Shown one piece after another: positions 45,150 to 53,897 of a stretch of 64,000 bases of DNA; position 1 is the stretch's first letter, and every line of letters starts with the position of its first letter. Location: positions 62,001-126,000 of the forward strand of contig SDNP01000001.1 in the NCBI GenBank assembly GCA_004524445.1, given 5' to 3'. Below the pieces are notes generated by a model. That model was not told where the DNA came from, did no database searches, and worked only from the letters and a program-made list of their open reading frames with translations. The translations under genes and the position numbers were made by a program. The stretch is from Candidatus Thorarchaeota archaeon (lineage in GTDB: Archaea; Asgardarchaeota; Thorarchaeia; Thorarchaeales; Thorarchaeaceae).

Positions 45150-46682
45150 TTGGTTATTGAAATAGACGGAGAATCTCTCTCTATTGAAGACATAATTGAG
45201 GTAGCTCGCAATCATGCGAAAGTAAGATTGGCTGATTCTGCGCGAGTGAAGATGGATAAGAGCCGAGAAGTCATAGAATCTGCAGTTGAAGATGGTCGAG
45301 TAGTCTACGGAGTGAATACTGGCTTTGGAAACTTGGCAAATGTATCAATTGACGGAACCGAACTGGAGAAATTACAGGTCAATCTCATTAGAAGTCATAG
45401 CGTGGGCATAGGAGATCCATTTTCATTAGAGATTGTTAGGGGGATGATGCTCCTGCGAGCAAATGCATTAGCAAAAGGTTACTCTGGTGTGCGTATTGAA
45501 TTGGTGGAAACTCTTGTTCAGATGCTAAATGAGCACGTAACGCCAGTAGTTCCTGAAAAAGGGTCTGTAGGTGCGAGTGGGGATTTAGCACCTCTAGCGC
45601 ATATGGCTCTCGTTATCATTGGTGAAGGAGAAGCATTCTACGGTGGTGAGAGATTTGATGGTAAAACAGCCATGAAGAAAGCTGGAATCAAAACCTTAAC
45701 TCTACGGGCAAAAGAGGGAGTTGCCCTCATTAATGGAACGCAAGCAATGACCTCTGTTGGCGCCCTTCTGGTTCATGATGCATTGGCATTAATTCGTGAT
45801 GCGTTGGTGGCATCCGCAATGAGTCTTGAGGCCCTGCGGGGAACCAGAGCCGCATTCGATAAACGAATACATGAATTGCGACCTCACGAAGGTCAGCTAG
45901 ATGTGGCTGAAGCATTAATGCGTATCCTGCCTGATAGTGAGATTAATCAATCCCACGCAGATTGTGGAAAAGTTCAAGATGCATACACTCTTCGATGTAT
46001 TCCTCAAGTGATTGGGGCAAGCCTTGACACAGTACGTTATGTCCGTAGCATTTTGGAAACGGAACTCAATTCAGTCACCGACAATCCTCTGGTATTTCCT
46101 GATGAACGGGATGTGGTCTCCGGAGGGAATTTCCATGGTCAACCCATCGCATTAGCCATGGATTTCCTGGGTATCGCTCTCTCCGAGATAGCAAACATTT
46201 CCGAGAGGCGAACTAATCGATTGGTGAATGCTAATTTGAGCGGTCTTCCTCCCTTTCTTGCTGCAGAAAGCGGCCTGCAATCAGGCATGATGCTTGCTCA
46301 GTATACGGCAGCAGCATTGGTTTCAGAAAATAAGATTCTTTCACACCCTGCTAGTGTGGACTCAATTCCAACCAGTGCTGATCAAGAGGACCATGTTAGT
46401 ATGGGGACCATTGCGGCTAGAAAGGCACGGGAAATCTTGGAGAATGTACGTAATGTGATTGCTATAGAGTACCTTTGCGCAGCGGAAGGTATTGATTTGC
46501 TTACTCCCCTAAAGGCTGCAAATCCACTTATTAGTGCTAAACAAGTCATAAGATCTCAAGTCGCAAAAATGGAAGATGACCGCGCCCTGTCTAATGATAT
46601 AGCCAAAATCTGTAATCTCCAATTATCTGGTAAGATGATACAAGAAGTAGAGAGAGAAACTGGCTCCATTATCCCTGAATAG
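45150..46682 (+). CDS. hutH: Histidine ammonia-lyase
   Basis: 510 residues from TTG 45150. GGTGA five bases upstream supports this start over ATG 45123, and it places the MIO-forming Ala-Ser-Gly at 142-144, the position known for Pseudomonas HutH. Visible motifs include VNTGFGNLA, VGASGDLAPLAH, LINGTQAM, DNPLVF, GGNFHGQP and the C-terminal SADQEDHVSMG. The enzyme removes ammonia from histidine to give urocanate. Its nearest hut partners, urocanase and imidazolonepropionase, are within 6 kb on either side but not in one operon. Confidence 0.95.
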   Translation: MVIEIDGESLSIEDIIEVARNHAKVRLADSARVKMDKSREVIESAVEDGRVVYGVNTGFGNLANVSIDGTELEKLQVNLIRSHSVGIGDPFSLEIVRGMMLLRANALAKGYSGVRIELVETLVQMLNEHVTPVVPEKGSVGASGDLAPLAHMALVIIGEGEAFYGGERFDGKTAMKKAGIKTLTLRAKEGVALINGTQAMTSVGALLVHDALALIRDALVASAMSLEALRGTRAAFDKRIHELRPHEGQLDVAEALMRILPDSEINQSHADCGKVQDAYTLRCIPQVIGASLDTVRYVRSILETELNSVTDNPLVFPDERDVVSGGNFHGQPIALAMDFLGIALSEIANISERRTNRLVNANLSGLPPFLAAESGLQSGMMLAQYTAAALVSENKILSHPASVDSIPTSADQEDHVSMGTIAARKAREILENVRNVIAIEYLCAAEGIDLLTPLKAANPLISAKQVIRSQVAKMEDDRALSNDIAKICNLQLSGKMIQEVERETGSIIPE

Positions 46683-46735
46683 CTGGATTTGTGTCCAATC
46701 GTGAACCTTTATCTGGTTCCAAAATCCCTAACTAA

Positions 46736-46755
46736 TTGTTAGATTCATCTAACAA
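46736..46755. promoter_or_regulatory. Perfect palindromic operator of the DtxR-family gene
   Basis: TTGTTAGAT-TC-ATCTAACAA is a perfect 9-bp inverted repeat around a 2-bp centre, 28 bp before the ATG of the regulator. Its core (TTAG...CTAA) resembles the classical DtxR box. It abuts an AAATATA TATA-like element (about 46755-46761), so a bound repressor would block the promoter: probable autoregulation. Confidence 0.65.
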
Positions 46756-46783
46756 ATATAGATGGGCTATGGTGGTAATGTAG

Positions 46784-47206
46784 ATGTTTGAACTCTCAAA
46801 ATCCATGGAACAATATATTGAAACCATTTACGATCTTCAGAGAGATTACGGGGCCGCAAGTGTGACCGATATTGCTAGTGACCGCCAAGTTAAGTCCCCA
46901 AGCGTAACCTATGTACTTCGGAAGCTTAAGTCACTTGGACTTATTAACTATAAACGATATCGAAGTGTTACCCTTACAAAACAAGGAACAGAAATTGCTG
47001 AGAAGCTAGAACGCACCCACAAAACCCTCAGATGGTTTCTTGAGATGATTGGAGTTAGTCCGGCAATTGCTGATGAAGATGCGTGTGAACTTGAGCATCT
47101 TGTGCATCGGGAAACCGTTGAGAAGCTGGCTCAGTTCGTAGACTGGATGAAGAACTCGGAAAAAGGGACTCGATGGCTGCAAGCATTTCATACCTCCGAG
47201 GACTAG
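46784..47206 (+). CDS. DtxR/MntR-family metal-dependent transcriptional regulator
   Basis: 140 residues: N-terminal winged helix (SMEQYIETIYDLQRDYGAASVTDIASDRQVKSPSVTYVLRKLKSLGLINY) and a dimerisation/metal domain (ELEHLVHRETVEKLAQFVDWM with Glu and His ligands), without an SH3 domain. Family members repress metal uptake genes when bound to Fe or Mn. ATG 46784 lies just after a TATA box overlapping a palindromic operator. Likely targets in the window could include the Zn/Mn ABC transporter, although that promoter has a different dyad. Confidence 0.9.
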   Translation: MFELSKSMEQYIETIYDLQRDYGAASVTDIASDRQVKSPSVTYVLRKLKSLGLINYKRYRSVTLTKQGTEIAEKLERTHKTLRWFLEMIGVSPAIADEDACELEHLVHRETVEKLAQFVDWMKNSEKGTRWLQAFHTSED

Positions 47207-47442
47207 TGCCCCAATGAATTTCGTATTGTTAGAGACAAAGGTATACTTGGCGCAACTTTCTCGCATAGGATGAATGCTTCTGGTTTTGAAAGACAGTTTA
47301 GGCGGTGTCACTTGCAAGCCAAACCAGTAACCCCTGACTACTGGCATGGATGTGCTCTTTCTGCAAGGCGATATGAGTGACGATATCTGTTTGAGTACTG
47401 AGAATCTGAGAAACCGGTGCTACTGTTCGGTCAGTGTGCCTC

Positions 47443-48744
47443 TCATAACAGCCAAGCGAGCAGAAAGCAGTATGCTGTAGAGATGAAAAGGTGAAGAATT
47501 CCCAGAATGAAGGCAACTTTAGTAAACTCCCAGCGGTCTATCTCATTTCCGGCGTCAGCCGCTAAGGTTAGTGCTATCATGTTGGGGGCATCACCAAATG
47601 GGATGATGTAACCGCCTATGTTTGTTCCGATAATAAGGGAAAGTGGTACTGGACTGTTGACTCCTCCGAATTCTACCGCCAAAGGAGACAAGAGTGCAGC
47701 CACAGGGATATTGTCAATTGGTGCTAGAACCAGACCTGGCACCCATAGCATGAACAACATGGCAGCGAAGACGTTCCCTGCCACGATATTCTGTAAACCA
47801 AGCACCATTTCATCAATTAGACCGGTCACCTCCATAGCTGCAATTATTCCGAAAAGGCCAATAAGAAAGAATATTGTGTCCCATGAGAGCTCTCTGAGAA
47901 ACTTTGTCACTCGCTTTTCAGAGAATATGAGCATTGCAGATGCAATAGTCAGGGCAAGAAAGGCAGCCTCTAGTCGCATCTGGGGGCCAATTACCAGGCC
48001 GACAAAGAGTATTCCCATCCCGATTGAAGACATGTAGAAATCACGACGGGACTTGATCATCATGCTGGGTCTAATCATCATCAATGGATTACCTGTATCC
48101 AACTCCTTGTGAGCTAACTCTGCAGAGTAATACTTGGAAAGAATTACCATTGTAATCGGGAACAAGAGAAGAGAAAGGGGAAGGAGTGCCAAAAAGAGAT
48201 AGCCGGCCTCTATATTAGCCCAGCTAGAAATGACAAGATTAGATACAGAGCCAACGATAGATGGGAATGAAGCAAAGTTCGAGATAATCACCTGTGAAAT
48301 CAATAAGACTCGGTAATCCATGTCTATCGCCCTGCAGACTTCAACAGTCAGAGGCCCCATGATTAGCATGGTTGGGAGAGGGTCGAAGAACAGAGAGATT
48401 ACAAATACAAAGGCCATGAACGACGTGAAGACACTCTTTGGTTCACCGCCTGTCCTTTGAGCAAGGTGTAAGGCAATATACTGGAACACGCCAGAAGAGG
48501 CACTGATCGAAACCACAATCATCATCGCAGTGACGAAGAGAATCGTATCCCATTCAATGAGGAGGATGAATGCCTCAAAGTTCATTCTATCTGTTAGAAT
48601 AAGGAAACCCACGGACAAGCACATGGCAAACAGGGCTGTGGCTGTTTCGTTTATCTTCTCTGAAAGAATTATAATCATTGTGAAAATAAAGATGACAAGT
48701 ATTAGAATTCCAACGGGTTCCATTTTCCACTCGAGACTATGCAT
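47443..48744 (-). CDS. ArsB/NhaD-like ion transporter (IT superfamily permease)
   Basis: 433 residues with about 11-12 membrane helices. The fold-defining parts look like the ArsB/P-permease and NhaD group: WDTILFVTAMMIVVSISASSGVFQ, the re-entrant FFDPLPTMLIMGP, SVSNLVISSW, then the repeat WDTIFFLIGLFGIIAAMEVTGL, APIDNIPVAALL and GTNIGGYIIPFGDAPN. It may move arsenite, an organic anion or Na+/H+. ATG 48744 or ATG 48723 is the start. It converges with the DtxR-type regulator; whether the two are linked is unknown. Confidence 0.85.
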   Translation of the reverse strand: MHSLEWKMEPVGILILVIFIFTMIIILSEKINETATALFAMCLSVGFLILTDRMNFEAFILLIEWDTILFVTAMMIVVSISASSGVFQYIALHLAQRTGGEPKSVFTSFMAFVFVISLFFDPLPTMLIMGPLTVEVCRAIDMDYRVLLISQVIISNFASFPSIVGSVSNLVISSWANIEAGYLFLALLPLSLLLFPITMVILSKYYSAELAHKELDTGNPLMMIRPSMMIKSRRDFYMSSIGMGILFVGLVIGPQMRLEAAFLALTIASAMLIFSEKRVTKFLRELSWDTIFFLIGLFGIIAAMEVTGLIDEMVLGLQNIVAGNVFAAMLFMLWVPGLVLAPIDNIPVAALLSPLAVEFGGVNSPVPLSLIIGTNIGGYIIPFGDAPNMIALTLAADAGNEIDRWEFTKVAFILGILHLFISTAYCFLLAWLL

Positions 48745-49052
48745 ATCCTTCCACCCTATTAACTAAACGGTGGAAGATGTAGCTACACACCCTCTGTACT
48801 GAAGATATCACGTTCATAGCTTGTACTGGCTCAAGTGGATAAGGTGACGGAAGAACTAATCCTATAGATTCTCTATGGCCATAATTGAGTAAGTGCAGGT
48901 ATCTTTGGCGATAGCCGAAATATATGTGGGGTTATTAACGCAACAATGCAGTATTTGTCATTAGTTTGTCCATGGGCAGTTTATAGACCTCCATGCACAT
49001 TAATATGTGAACCATAGCCTTCTGTGTTGCAGATCAAGCAAAAACTAAAGTT

Positions 49053-49172
49053 ATGAGCCGGGGCAGCGGGACAGTCGATAAACTACTCGGCGGCTTTGAA
49101 GATAGACTCATGCATCTCTTCTATGACGACAAGGTGCTGCGGGATTATGACCTCCAGATAAACCATTTCTGA
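49053..49172 (+). pseudogene. Fragment of a RadB/KaiC-like ATPase gene
   Basis: A 39-codon frame (MSRGSGTVDKLLGGFEDRLM and on) matches the start of RadA/RadB/KaiC-type ATPases, where a GS-DxLLGGG motif precedes Walker A (compare TGSKSLDELLGGG). It breaks off before Walker A, where sequence of a 28-bp repeat begins, and ends in TGA at 49170. It is best read as a remnant of a truncated gene; no downstream part is seen. Confidence 0.4.
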
Positions 49173-49182
49173 CAGATTGAGT
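49155..49182 (+). repeat. 28-bp direct repeat, copy 1
   Basis: CAGATAAACCA-T-TTCTGACAGATT-G-AGT; it differs from copy 2 (50419-50446) at two positions. The two copies lie on either side of the DUF368 gene in the same orientation, 1.26 kb apart. They may be scars of a mobile element or recombination. Confidence 0.5.
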
Positions 49183-49347
49183 TTCAGAATCTGAAGGTGT
49201 TTCAAAGATTAATTTCTATGCAGCGCCGTAGGTGGATAGTTAGAGGTGCATGCTGCTGCAATAATGATGTGTTCTAATGGATTTTCTCAATAGCCCAGAA
49301 TGAACTGAAGTGTAACATTCATATTGGAGAACTACTGCGGCAGTTTC

Positions 49348-50247
49348 ATGGACGCGCATGAAGAGGAAGCCAAATCCACATCCGAACTGGATGAGAAGAT
49401 GACAGCAAGAGAGGCATTTTTGGTGTTTCTAAAGGGACTCGCAATGGGCCTGGGGAACATTGTTCCTGGCGTTTCTGGAGGGTCGATTGCGTTAATCACC
49501 GGAATCTATCCAAAGCTCATCCTAAAAATTAGCAAAATCAGGCTTTCCATCAGAAGCATCGACTTCTCGTTCCTAGTACCCCTTGGGCTTGGAAATGTAG
49601 CGGCAATGTTTATGCTTGCTAACCTGATTGCTATTGTACTTGCCATCATACCAGGTCCCACCTATGCATTTTTCTTTGGCTTGATTTTGGCATCAGCAGT
49701 CTACATCTACCATTCGGAAGATACATTCTCTGTCCGCTGTATAGTCTTTGCTGCAATTGGCTTTGTACTCGCATTTCTAATTTCAGGAGAAACAGCAAAT
49801 GTAGGTGTCCACAGCCCTCCCATGATTTTTCTATCTGGGGCATTGTCCATCATCGCGTTGATTCTGCCAGGGATTTCGGGGGCGTTCATCTTGTTGTTGC
49901 TCGGACAGTATGAATTCATCATCACTATAATTAAGGACGTAATGCTCTTTGAGCTTATGATATTCGGTTTAGGTGGCCTCATAGGTATCGTCAGTTTTTC
50001 ACATCTACTGAAGAGGTTGTTAGCTAACTACAGAGGTCAGACACTTGCATTCCTGATTGGCTTGATGATTGGCGCCCTTCGTCTACCCTTGACGGTCATG
50101 ATTCAAACTGGCACCAATATTTTCCTCTTATTCTTGGTAGCCGTTATCGGTTTTGCCCTTGTCTATGAGGCTGAGAGGCAATCATCGAAGAGGAAGCATT
50201 CCCGAGAACATGCCAGTAGCGAAACACCAACTGAGAATGTGGATTGA
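49348..50247 (+). CDS. DUF368-family polyprenyl-phosphate translocase
   Basis: About 299 residues from ATG 49348 (TTG 49324 is possible) with eight or so membrane helices. The two family repeats are visible: GLAMGLGNIVPGVSGGSIALITGIY and, inverted later, ALSIIALILPGISGAFILLLLGQYE, each with the conserved PGxSG. DUF368 proteins have been shown in bacteria to recycle undecaprenyl phosphate; the archaeal substrate would be a dolichyl-type lipid carrier used in N-glycosylation. The gene is flanked by copies of a 28-bp repeat. Confidence 0.87.
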   Translation: MDAHEEEAKSTSELDEKMTAREAFLVFLKGLAMGLGNIVPGVSGGSIALITGIYPKLILKISKIRLSIRSIDFSFLVPLGLGNVAAMFMLANLIAIVLAIIPGPTYAFFFGLILASAVYIYHSEDTFSVRCIVFAAIGFVLAFLISGETANVGVHSPPMIFLSGALSIIALILPGISGAFILLLLGQYEFIITIIKDVMLFELMIFGLGGLIGIVSFSHLLKRLLANYRGQTLAFLIGLMIGALRLPLTVMIQTGTNIFLLFLVAVIGFALVYEAERQSSKRKHSREHASSETPTENVD

Positions 50248-50779
50248 TAATCCTCGAGTTGGCGATGTAGGCCTGGTCCCTTTCGATTCTTATCGGTCTA
50301 TTTGCTATTGATGAATCCTAGATCTATATCCGGAATACTCCTTCTATTCTTTAGATTCTTCGTAGCCTTGGGTACGGCAGTTGATGTAATGGTGGGGTGC
50401 AGTGTCTAAGTTGTTGTTCAGATAAACCAATTCTGACAGATTAAGTGAATTCCACCGTCTGAAACATCTGTGTTCCACCCTTTCCCTGCCAGCGTCACAG
50501 TCCTTAGCATAATATATTCACAAACGAAATCATTGGCTGGGAGTTTCTCATGAACTAGCACAAACCGGGGAGGGCAGGTATTGAACAACGCCCCATTCAC
50601 ATACAAATCGAAATGGTGCAGAAGACCTAGATATATGAACGGTGAGAAGAGTTGCTGTGTACTCTTAAGGAAGTAAGTAGAGCTGGCTGACCGAAATTCT
50701 GACACTTTGATTGGTTTCTTCAACTAGAAAATGGACGATCTTGTATCATTCTTGAGTGTTCGATATCTGTTTCCCAATT
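50248..50779. other. Intergenic region with repeat and a possible relic ORF
   Basis: About 530 bp. The second 28-bp repeat copy lies at 50419-50446. A minus-strand frame of 101 codons (50418-50723) is moderately protein-like in its second half but has no family match and ends inside the repeat; it is probably a relic. T-rich stretches after 50248 could end DUF368 transcription. Confidence 0.35.
50419..50446 (+). repeat. 28-bp direct repeat, copy 2
   Basis: Matches copy 1 at 49155-49182 at 26 of 28 positions. Downstream the similarity fades, with only a short shared TCTGAA about 10 bp further on. Confidence 0.5.
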
Positions 50780-52045
50780 TTACGGACCTAATTTTGTGTA
50801 TATCAGGTTTCCACCTGCAATGACTGTATGCACCAAACTAACACCGAACCTGTATGCAAGATACTCGGGATTTGGCGCATCCAAAATGACAATATCCGCC
50901 CTTTTTCCTACTTCTATGCTTCCAACTGTATCAGCTCTATCCAGCGCATGAGCCGCATTGATTGTAGACGCAGTAAGAGCCTCTCTTGGATGCATCTTCA
51001 TTTTGTAACATGCCAGTGCAATTGTGAAGAACATCGACTCGTTGGCACAATTGGGATTAAAGTCTGTGGCTATTGCAACAGGGAGTCCCATCTGAATCAT
51101 ATCTCGTGCACGTGCATAATCTGTGTTCAGACTGAATGCAGTAGCAGGCAACAACGTTGCAATCGTCCCTGCCTTTCTCATTTCTTCCAATCCTTCATCC
51201 GATGACATTAGCAAGTGATCTGCAGACACCGCATTGAGTTCCGCTGCAAGTTCAGCCCCGCCCAGCTGAACAATCTCATCTGCATGCAGTTTCAATTTCA
51301 TACCTGCTTCCTTGGCTGCTCTCAAAATTCTCCTTGACTGTTCGATATTGAAAACGCCCTCCTCACAAAAGACATCACAGAATTCTGCTAATCCACTTCT
51401 ACCTACAGCAGGAATCATCTCCTCAATGACGAGACCCACGTATTCATCAGTTCTCCCTTTGTACTCGGGAGGTATTGCATGCGCACCAAGGAATGTAGAA
51501 ACTATTTCAGCTGGCAAGTTGTTATTCGCTTCCCTTGCTGCCCTTAGCATCTTCATTTCGGTGTTCGTATCCAAACCATAGCCGCTTTTTGCTTCGATGG
51601 TGGTCGTTCCCCTCTCCAGCATCCTAGTTCCAAATGAGAAAGCGTTGCTGTATAACTCCTCAGGGGTTGCCTTTCTGGTTGCTTTGAGTGTGTTCAAGAT
51701 ACCTCCACCGGCATCGAGGATTTCCATGTATGATTTGCCCTGCAATTTCATCGCAAAATCATTCTCTCGAGAGCCAGCGAATACTAAATGAGTATGGCTG
51801 TCTATGAAACCAGGAATTGCCAACATATTTTGAAAGCTGATTTCGCGAACCTCGGGATTTGCTGTGGTCTGAGATTGGACATATTCTGTTTCTCCTACTG
51901 CAGCTATCACTCCATCAACAATTGCGATAGCTCCATTCTCTACAATGGACAGGTCCATCATTTCTTCACCGCATTTTGGGCTCTTGTTACTATTCTCTAG
52001 TGTTGCAATTTGACCAATGTTTGTCAACAAGATGTCGGGTTTCAT
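50780..52045 (-). CDS. hutI: Imidazolonepropionase
   Basis: About 421 residues from ATG 52045 (GTG 52051 adds two). It belongs to the amidohydrolase superfamily with its metal site: DSHTHLVFAGSRENDF, TIEAKSGYGLD, TFLGAHAIPPEY, KLHADE and ATDFNPN. It opens the imidazolone ring of 4-imidazolone-5-propionate to N-formiminoglutamate, step three of histidine degradation. It is alone on its strand here. The fourth-step enzyme (formiminoglutamase or transferase) is not evident in the window. Confidence 0.93.
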   Translation of the reverse strand: MKPDILLTNIGQIATLENSNKSPKCGEEMMDLSIVENGAIAIVDGVIAAVGETEYVQSQTTANPEVREISFQNMLAIPGFIDSHTHLVFAGSRENDFAMKLQGKSYMEILDAGGGILNTLKATRKATPEELYSNAFSFGTRMLERGTTTIEAKSGYGLDTNTEMKMLRAAREANNNLPAEIVSTFLGAHAIPPEYKGRTDEYVGLVIEEMIPAVGRSGLAEFCDVFCEEGVFNIEQSRRILRAAKEAGMKLKLHADEIVQLGGAELAAELNAVSADHLLMSSDEGLEEMRKAGTIATLLPATAFSLNTDYARARDMIQMGLPVAIATDFNPNCANESMFFTIALACYKMKMHPREALTASTINAAHALDRADTVGSIEVGKRADIVILDAPNPEYLAYRFGVSLVHTVIAGGNLIYTKLGP

Positions 52046-52168
52046 GTACACATCAGCTACCTGTTTAGTACTCTATACAGACAAAAGTAGGTTTTGTTCA
52101 TGGGCAGTAGTTGAATTAATTAGGGACAACTAGTGGTCGAAGGACAAGAAGAACGGTAGTTGTTGTTC

Positions 52169-52750
52169 ATGGAGTATCTAATCCTCGGTTGGAAAGAAGT
52201 CTATAACCTCACACTGCAACTCTCTGAGCGAATATCGGAGAGCGGATTCATCCCTGATTTGATTGTAGGCATTGCCCGGGGCGGATGGATTCCTGCAAGA
52301 ATCCTCTCAGATGTGCTCTATGCAAACGCGATGTTCAATGTTCGAATCGAATACTACAGTGATGTGGGAATCCGAGGTAAGGAGCCAACTGTCACTCAGC
52401 CACTATCTATTCCTATAGAAAAAAAGAAGATTCTCCTAGTTGATGAGGTCTCTGACACAGGTGATTCCTTAATGCATGCTATAGACTATCTTGAGGGTCT
52501 TGGGGCGAAAGAGATAAAGACCGCTGTACTTCATCTCAAAACCCACTCGTGCGTTAAGCCTGATTTCTATATGCAGATTGTGGATGCATGGACAGTTTAT
52601 CCATGGGAATTAAGAGAATCAATCATTGCACTGGTGAAGAAATTCAAGGAAGAAGAGCCTGAAAGCGACATGAAGAGAATTCGCGACAGACTAGTTTTTG
52701 AAGTTGGATTCGAACCAACTGTGACTGATTACTTCATCAAACGCCTTTGA
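52169..52750 (+). CDS. Phosphoribosyltransferase-family protein
   Basis: About 193 residues from ATG 52169 (TTG 52160 is possible). PRTase fold with IARGGWIPARILSDVL at the N-terminus and the PRPP-binding loop KKILLVDEVSDTGDSLMHAIDYL. It resembles archaeal hypoxanthine/xanthine-type PRTases that salvage purines; base preference is uncertain. The stop overlaps the ATG of the Cgi121 gene (TGATG), so they are coupled. Confidence 0.85.
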   Translation: MEYLILGWKEVYNLTLQLSERISESGFIPDLIVGIARGGWIPARILSDVLYANAMFNVRIEYYSDVGIRGKEPTVTQPLSIPIEKKKILLVDEVSDTGDSLMHAIDYLEGLGAKEIKTAVLHLKTHSCVKPDFYMQIVDAWTVYPWELRESIIALVKKFKEEEPESDMKRIRDRLVFEVGFEPTVTDYFIKRL

Positions 52751-53343
52751 TGGTGTGTTTGGATATGTTACTTGAACGCCTTCAATCGAAGACGAATTCG
52801 GTTTGGATTGGAATAGAGCACATTGTAAATGAATCTGAACTGAGTCGCAGTGACCTACTGGGTCTATTGAACCAGCAACCTAAGATGATGGCGGCACAGT
52901 TTCTTAATCACCAATTCATTGCAGGTTCAGACCACCTGTTATCGGCAGCACAAAATGCGCTTAATGCATGGGAAGGCGGCTATGCTGTGTCCCGTTCACT
53001 GAGTGTAGAGATTATTTTATTCGCGTCAGGACAACGACAAATATCACGAGCGCTTGATACACTGGGTATAGAGAAGTTACCAGAGAACATGCTCATTGTA
53101 GTAGTGGGAATCAAGAAGCCTGATATCGAGCAGTATATCGGAAACCTTGTGGCAACTATCGGGGAACCCCAGGAGCCGATGTTTCGGATAAGCGATCGCC
53201 GGATTCAACAGATATCTGATTATTTTGATGTTAGCCGCAGAGAAATCCTCGCGATTTCAGAAACAGAATCGATTGAGGACAGATGGAAAGCGCTTTCCAA
53301 GTGTGTAGCCAGCCGAGTTTCAATGGTGGCATTTGATTTGTGA
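52750..53343 (+). CDS. cgi121: KEOPS complex subunit Cgi121
   Basis: 197 residues. The Cgi121/TPRKB fold is recognisable from HLLSAAQNALNAWEGGYAVS, LSVEIILFASGQRQISRAL and the C-terminal helix RISDRRIQQISDYFDVSRREI. In KEOPS, Cgi121 recruits tRNA to the Kae1-Bud32-Pcc1 core for t6A synthesis. ATG 52750 overlaps the PRTase stop. Sua5, which supplies threonylcarbamoyl-AMP for the same modification, lies just downstream on the opposite strand. Confidence 0.8.
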   Translation: MVCLDMLLERLQSKTNSVWIGIEHIVNESELSRSDLLGLLNQQPKMMAAQFLNHQFIAGSDHLLSAAQNALNAWEGGYAVSRSLSVEIILFASGQRQISRALDTLGIEKLPENMLIVVVGIKKPDIEQYIGNLVATIGEPQEPMFRISDRRIQQISDYFDVSRREILAISETESIEDRWKALSKCVASRVSMVAFDL

Positions 53344-53348
53344 TTTTT

Positions 53349-53897
53349 TCAATACATATCATCGCGCATGGTCATAATTGAAAGAATATCTCGCTCTTCA
53401 ACCAGAACTGATACCCCTGTGACATCTCCAATGACTTCAATCCACAAGTGCTTGTCCGGCTCATCCAAATCGACTTCTCTGGAAATCACATCTGCAGCCG
53501 CACTCACAATCTCCATATGGTCCAAATCCGTGTAACGTCTTCTCACGGTAACTCTGAATGTTTCCTCTTCTTCTATTTTGGAGCGAAGCTCTTTAGCCGC
53601 ATCGACTATGCTTTCAATCTCAGACTTCACACACATCTCTATTGGAGTGAATTTTATTGCAAATCTAAATTGATGCGGGTTTTCTTCTGCAAATTCAGCG
53701 AGCTGACGTATGGTTTCAAATGGATTCAGAGAGGTTTTGCATGTCAATAATCCAGAAACATTGGTGAATGAAATTGATAAATCATCATCACCAATAAGGT
53801 CACCAATGAAGTATCTTACCTCTGACATTGCAGCCTGTTCACGCTCTCGGGGGGTACTAACTAAGATGTTAAATTCTCTCAGAGAAGCCCGCCTCAC
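53349..53897 (-). CDS. THUMP-domain protein (Tan1-like)
   Basis: 182 residues with a THUMP RNA-binding domain in the second half (RFAIKFTPIEMCVKSEIESIV, RVTVRRRYTDLDHMEIVSAAADVI, LWIEVIGDVTGVSVL). Tan1-like THUMP proteins bind tRNA and help N4-acetylcytidine formation. GTG 53897 overlaps the Sua5 stop by 4 bp (GTGA), so the two form an operon: both serve tRNA modification. Confidence 0.82.
   Translation of the reverse strand: MRRASLREFNILVSTPREREQAAMSEVRYFIGDLIGDDDLSISFTNVSGLLTCKTSLNPFETIRQLAEFAEENPHQFRFAIKFTPIEMCVKSEIESIVDAAKELRSKIEEEETFRVTVRRRYTDLDHMEIVSAAADVISREVDLDEPDKHLWIEVIGDVTGVSVLVEERDILSIMTMRDDMY

Larger units (their letters stand above)
48745..49347. other. Intergenic region with gene remnant and repeat
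   Basis: About 600 bp with no full gene. It holds the RadB/KaiC-like fragment at 49053-49172 and the first copy of a 28-bp repeat at 49155-49182; the rest shows AT-rich promoter-like stretches (CATTAATATGTG near 49000) and nothing else I can name. Confidence 0.4.

Noticed and set aside
50418..50723. 101-codon minus-strand frame
   Set aside because: Partly protein-like, but it ends inside the 28-bp repeat and matches nothing; kept only as a possible relic.
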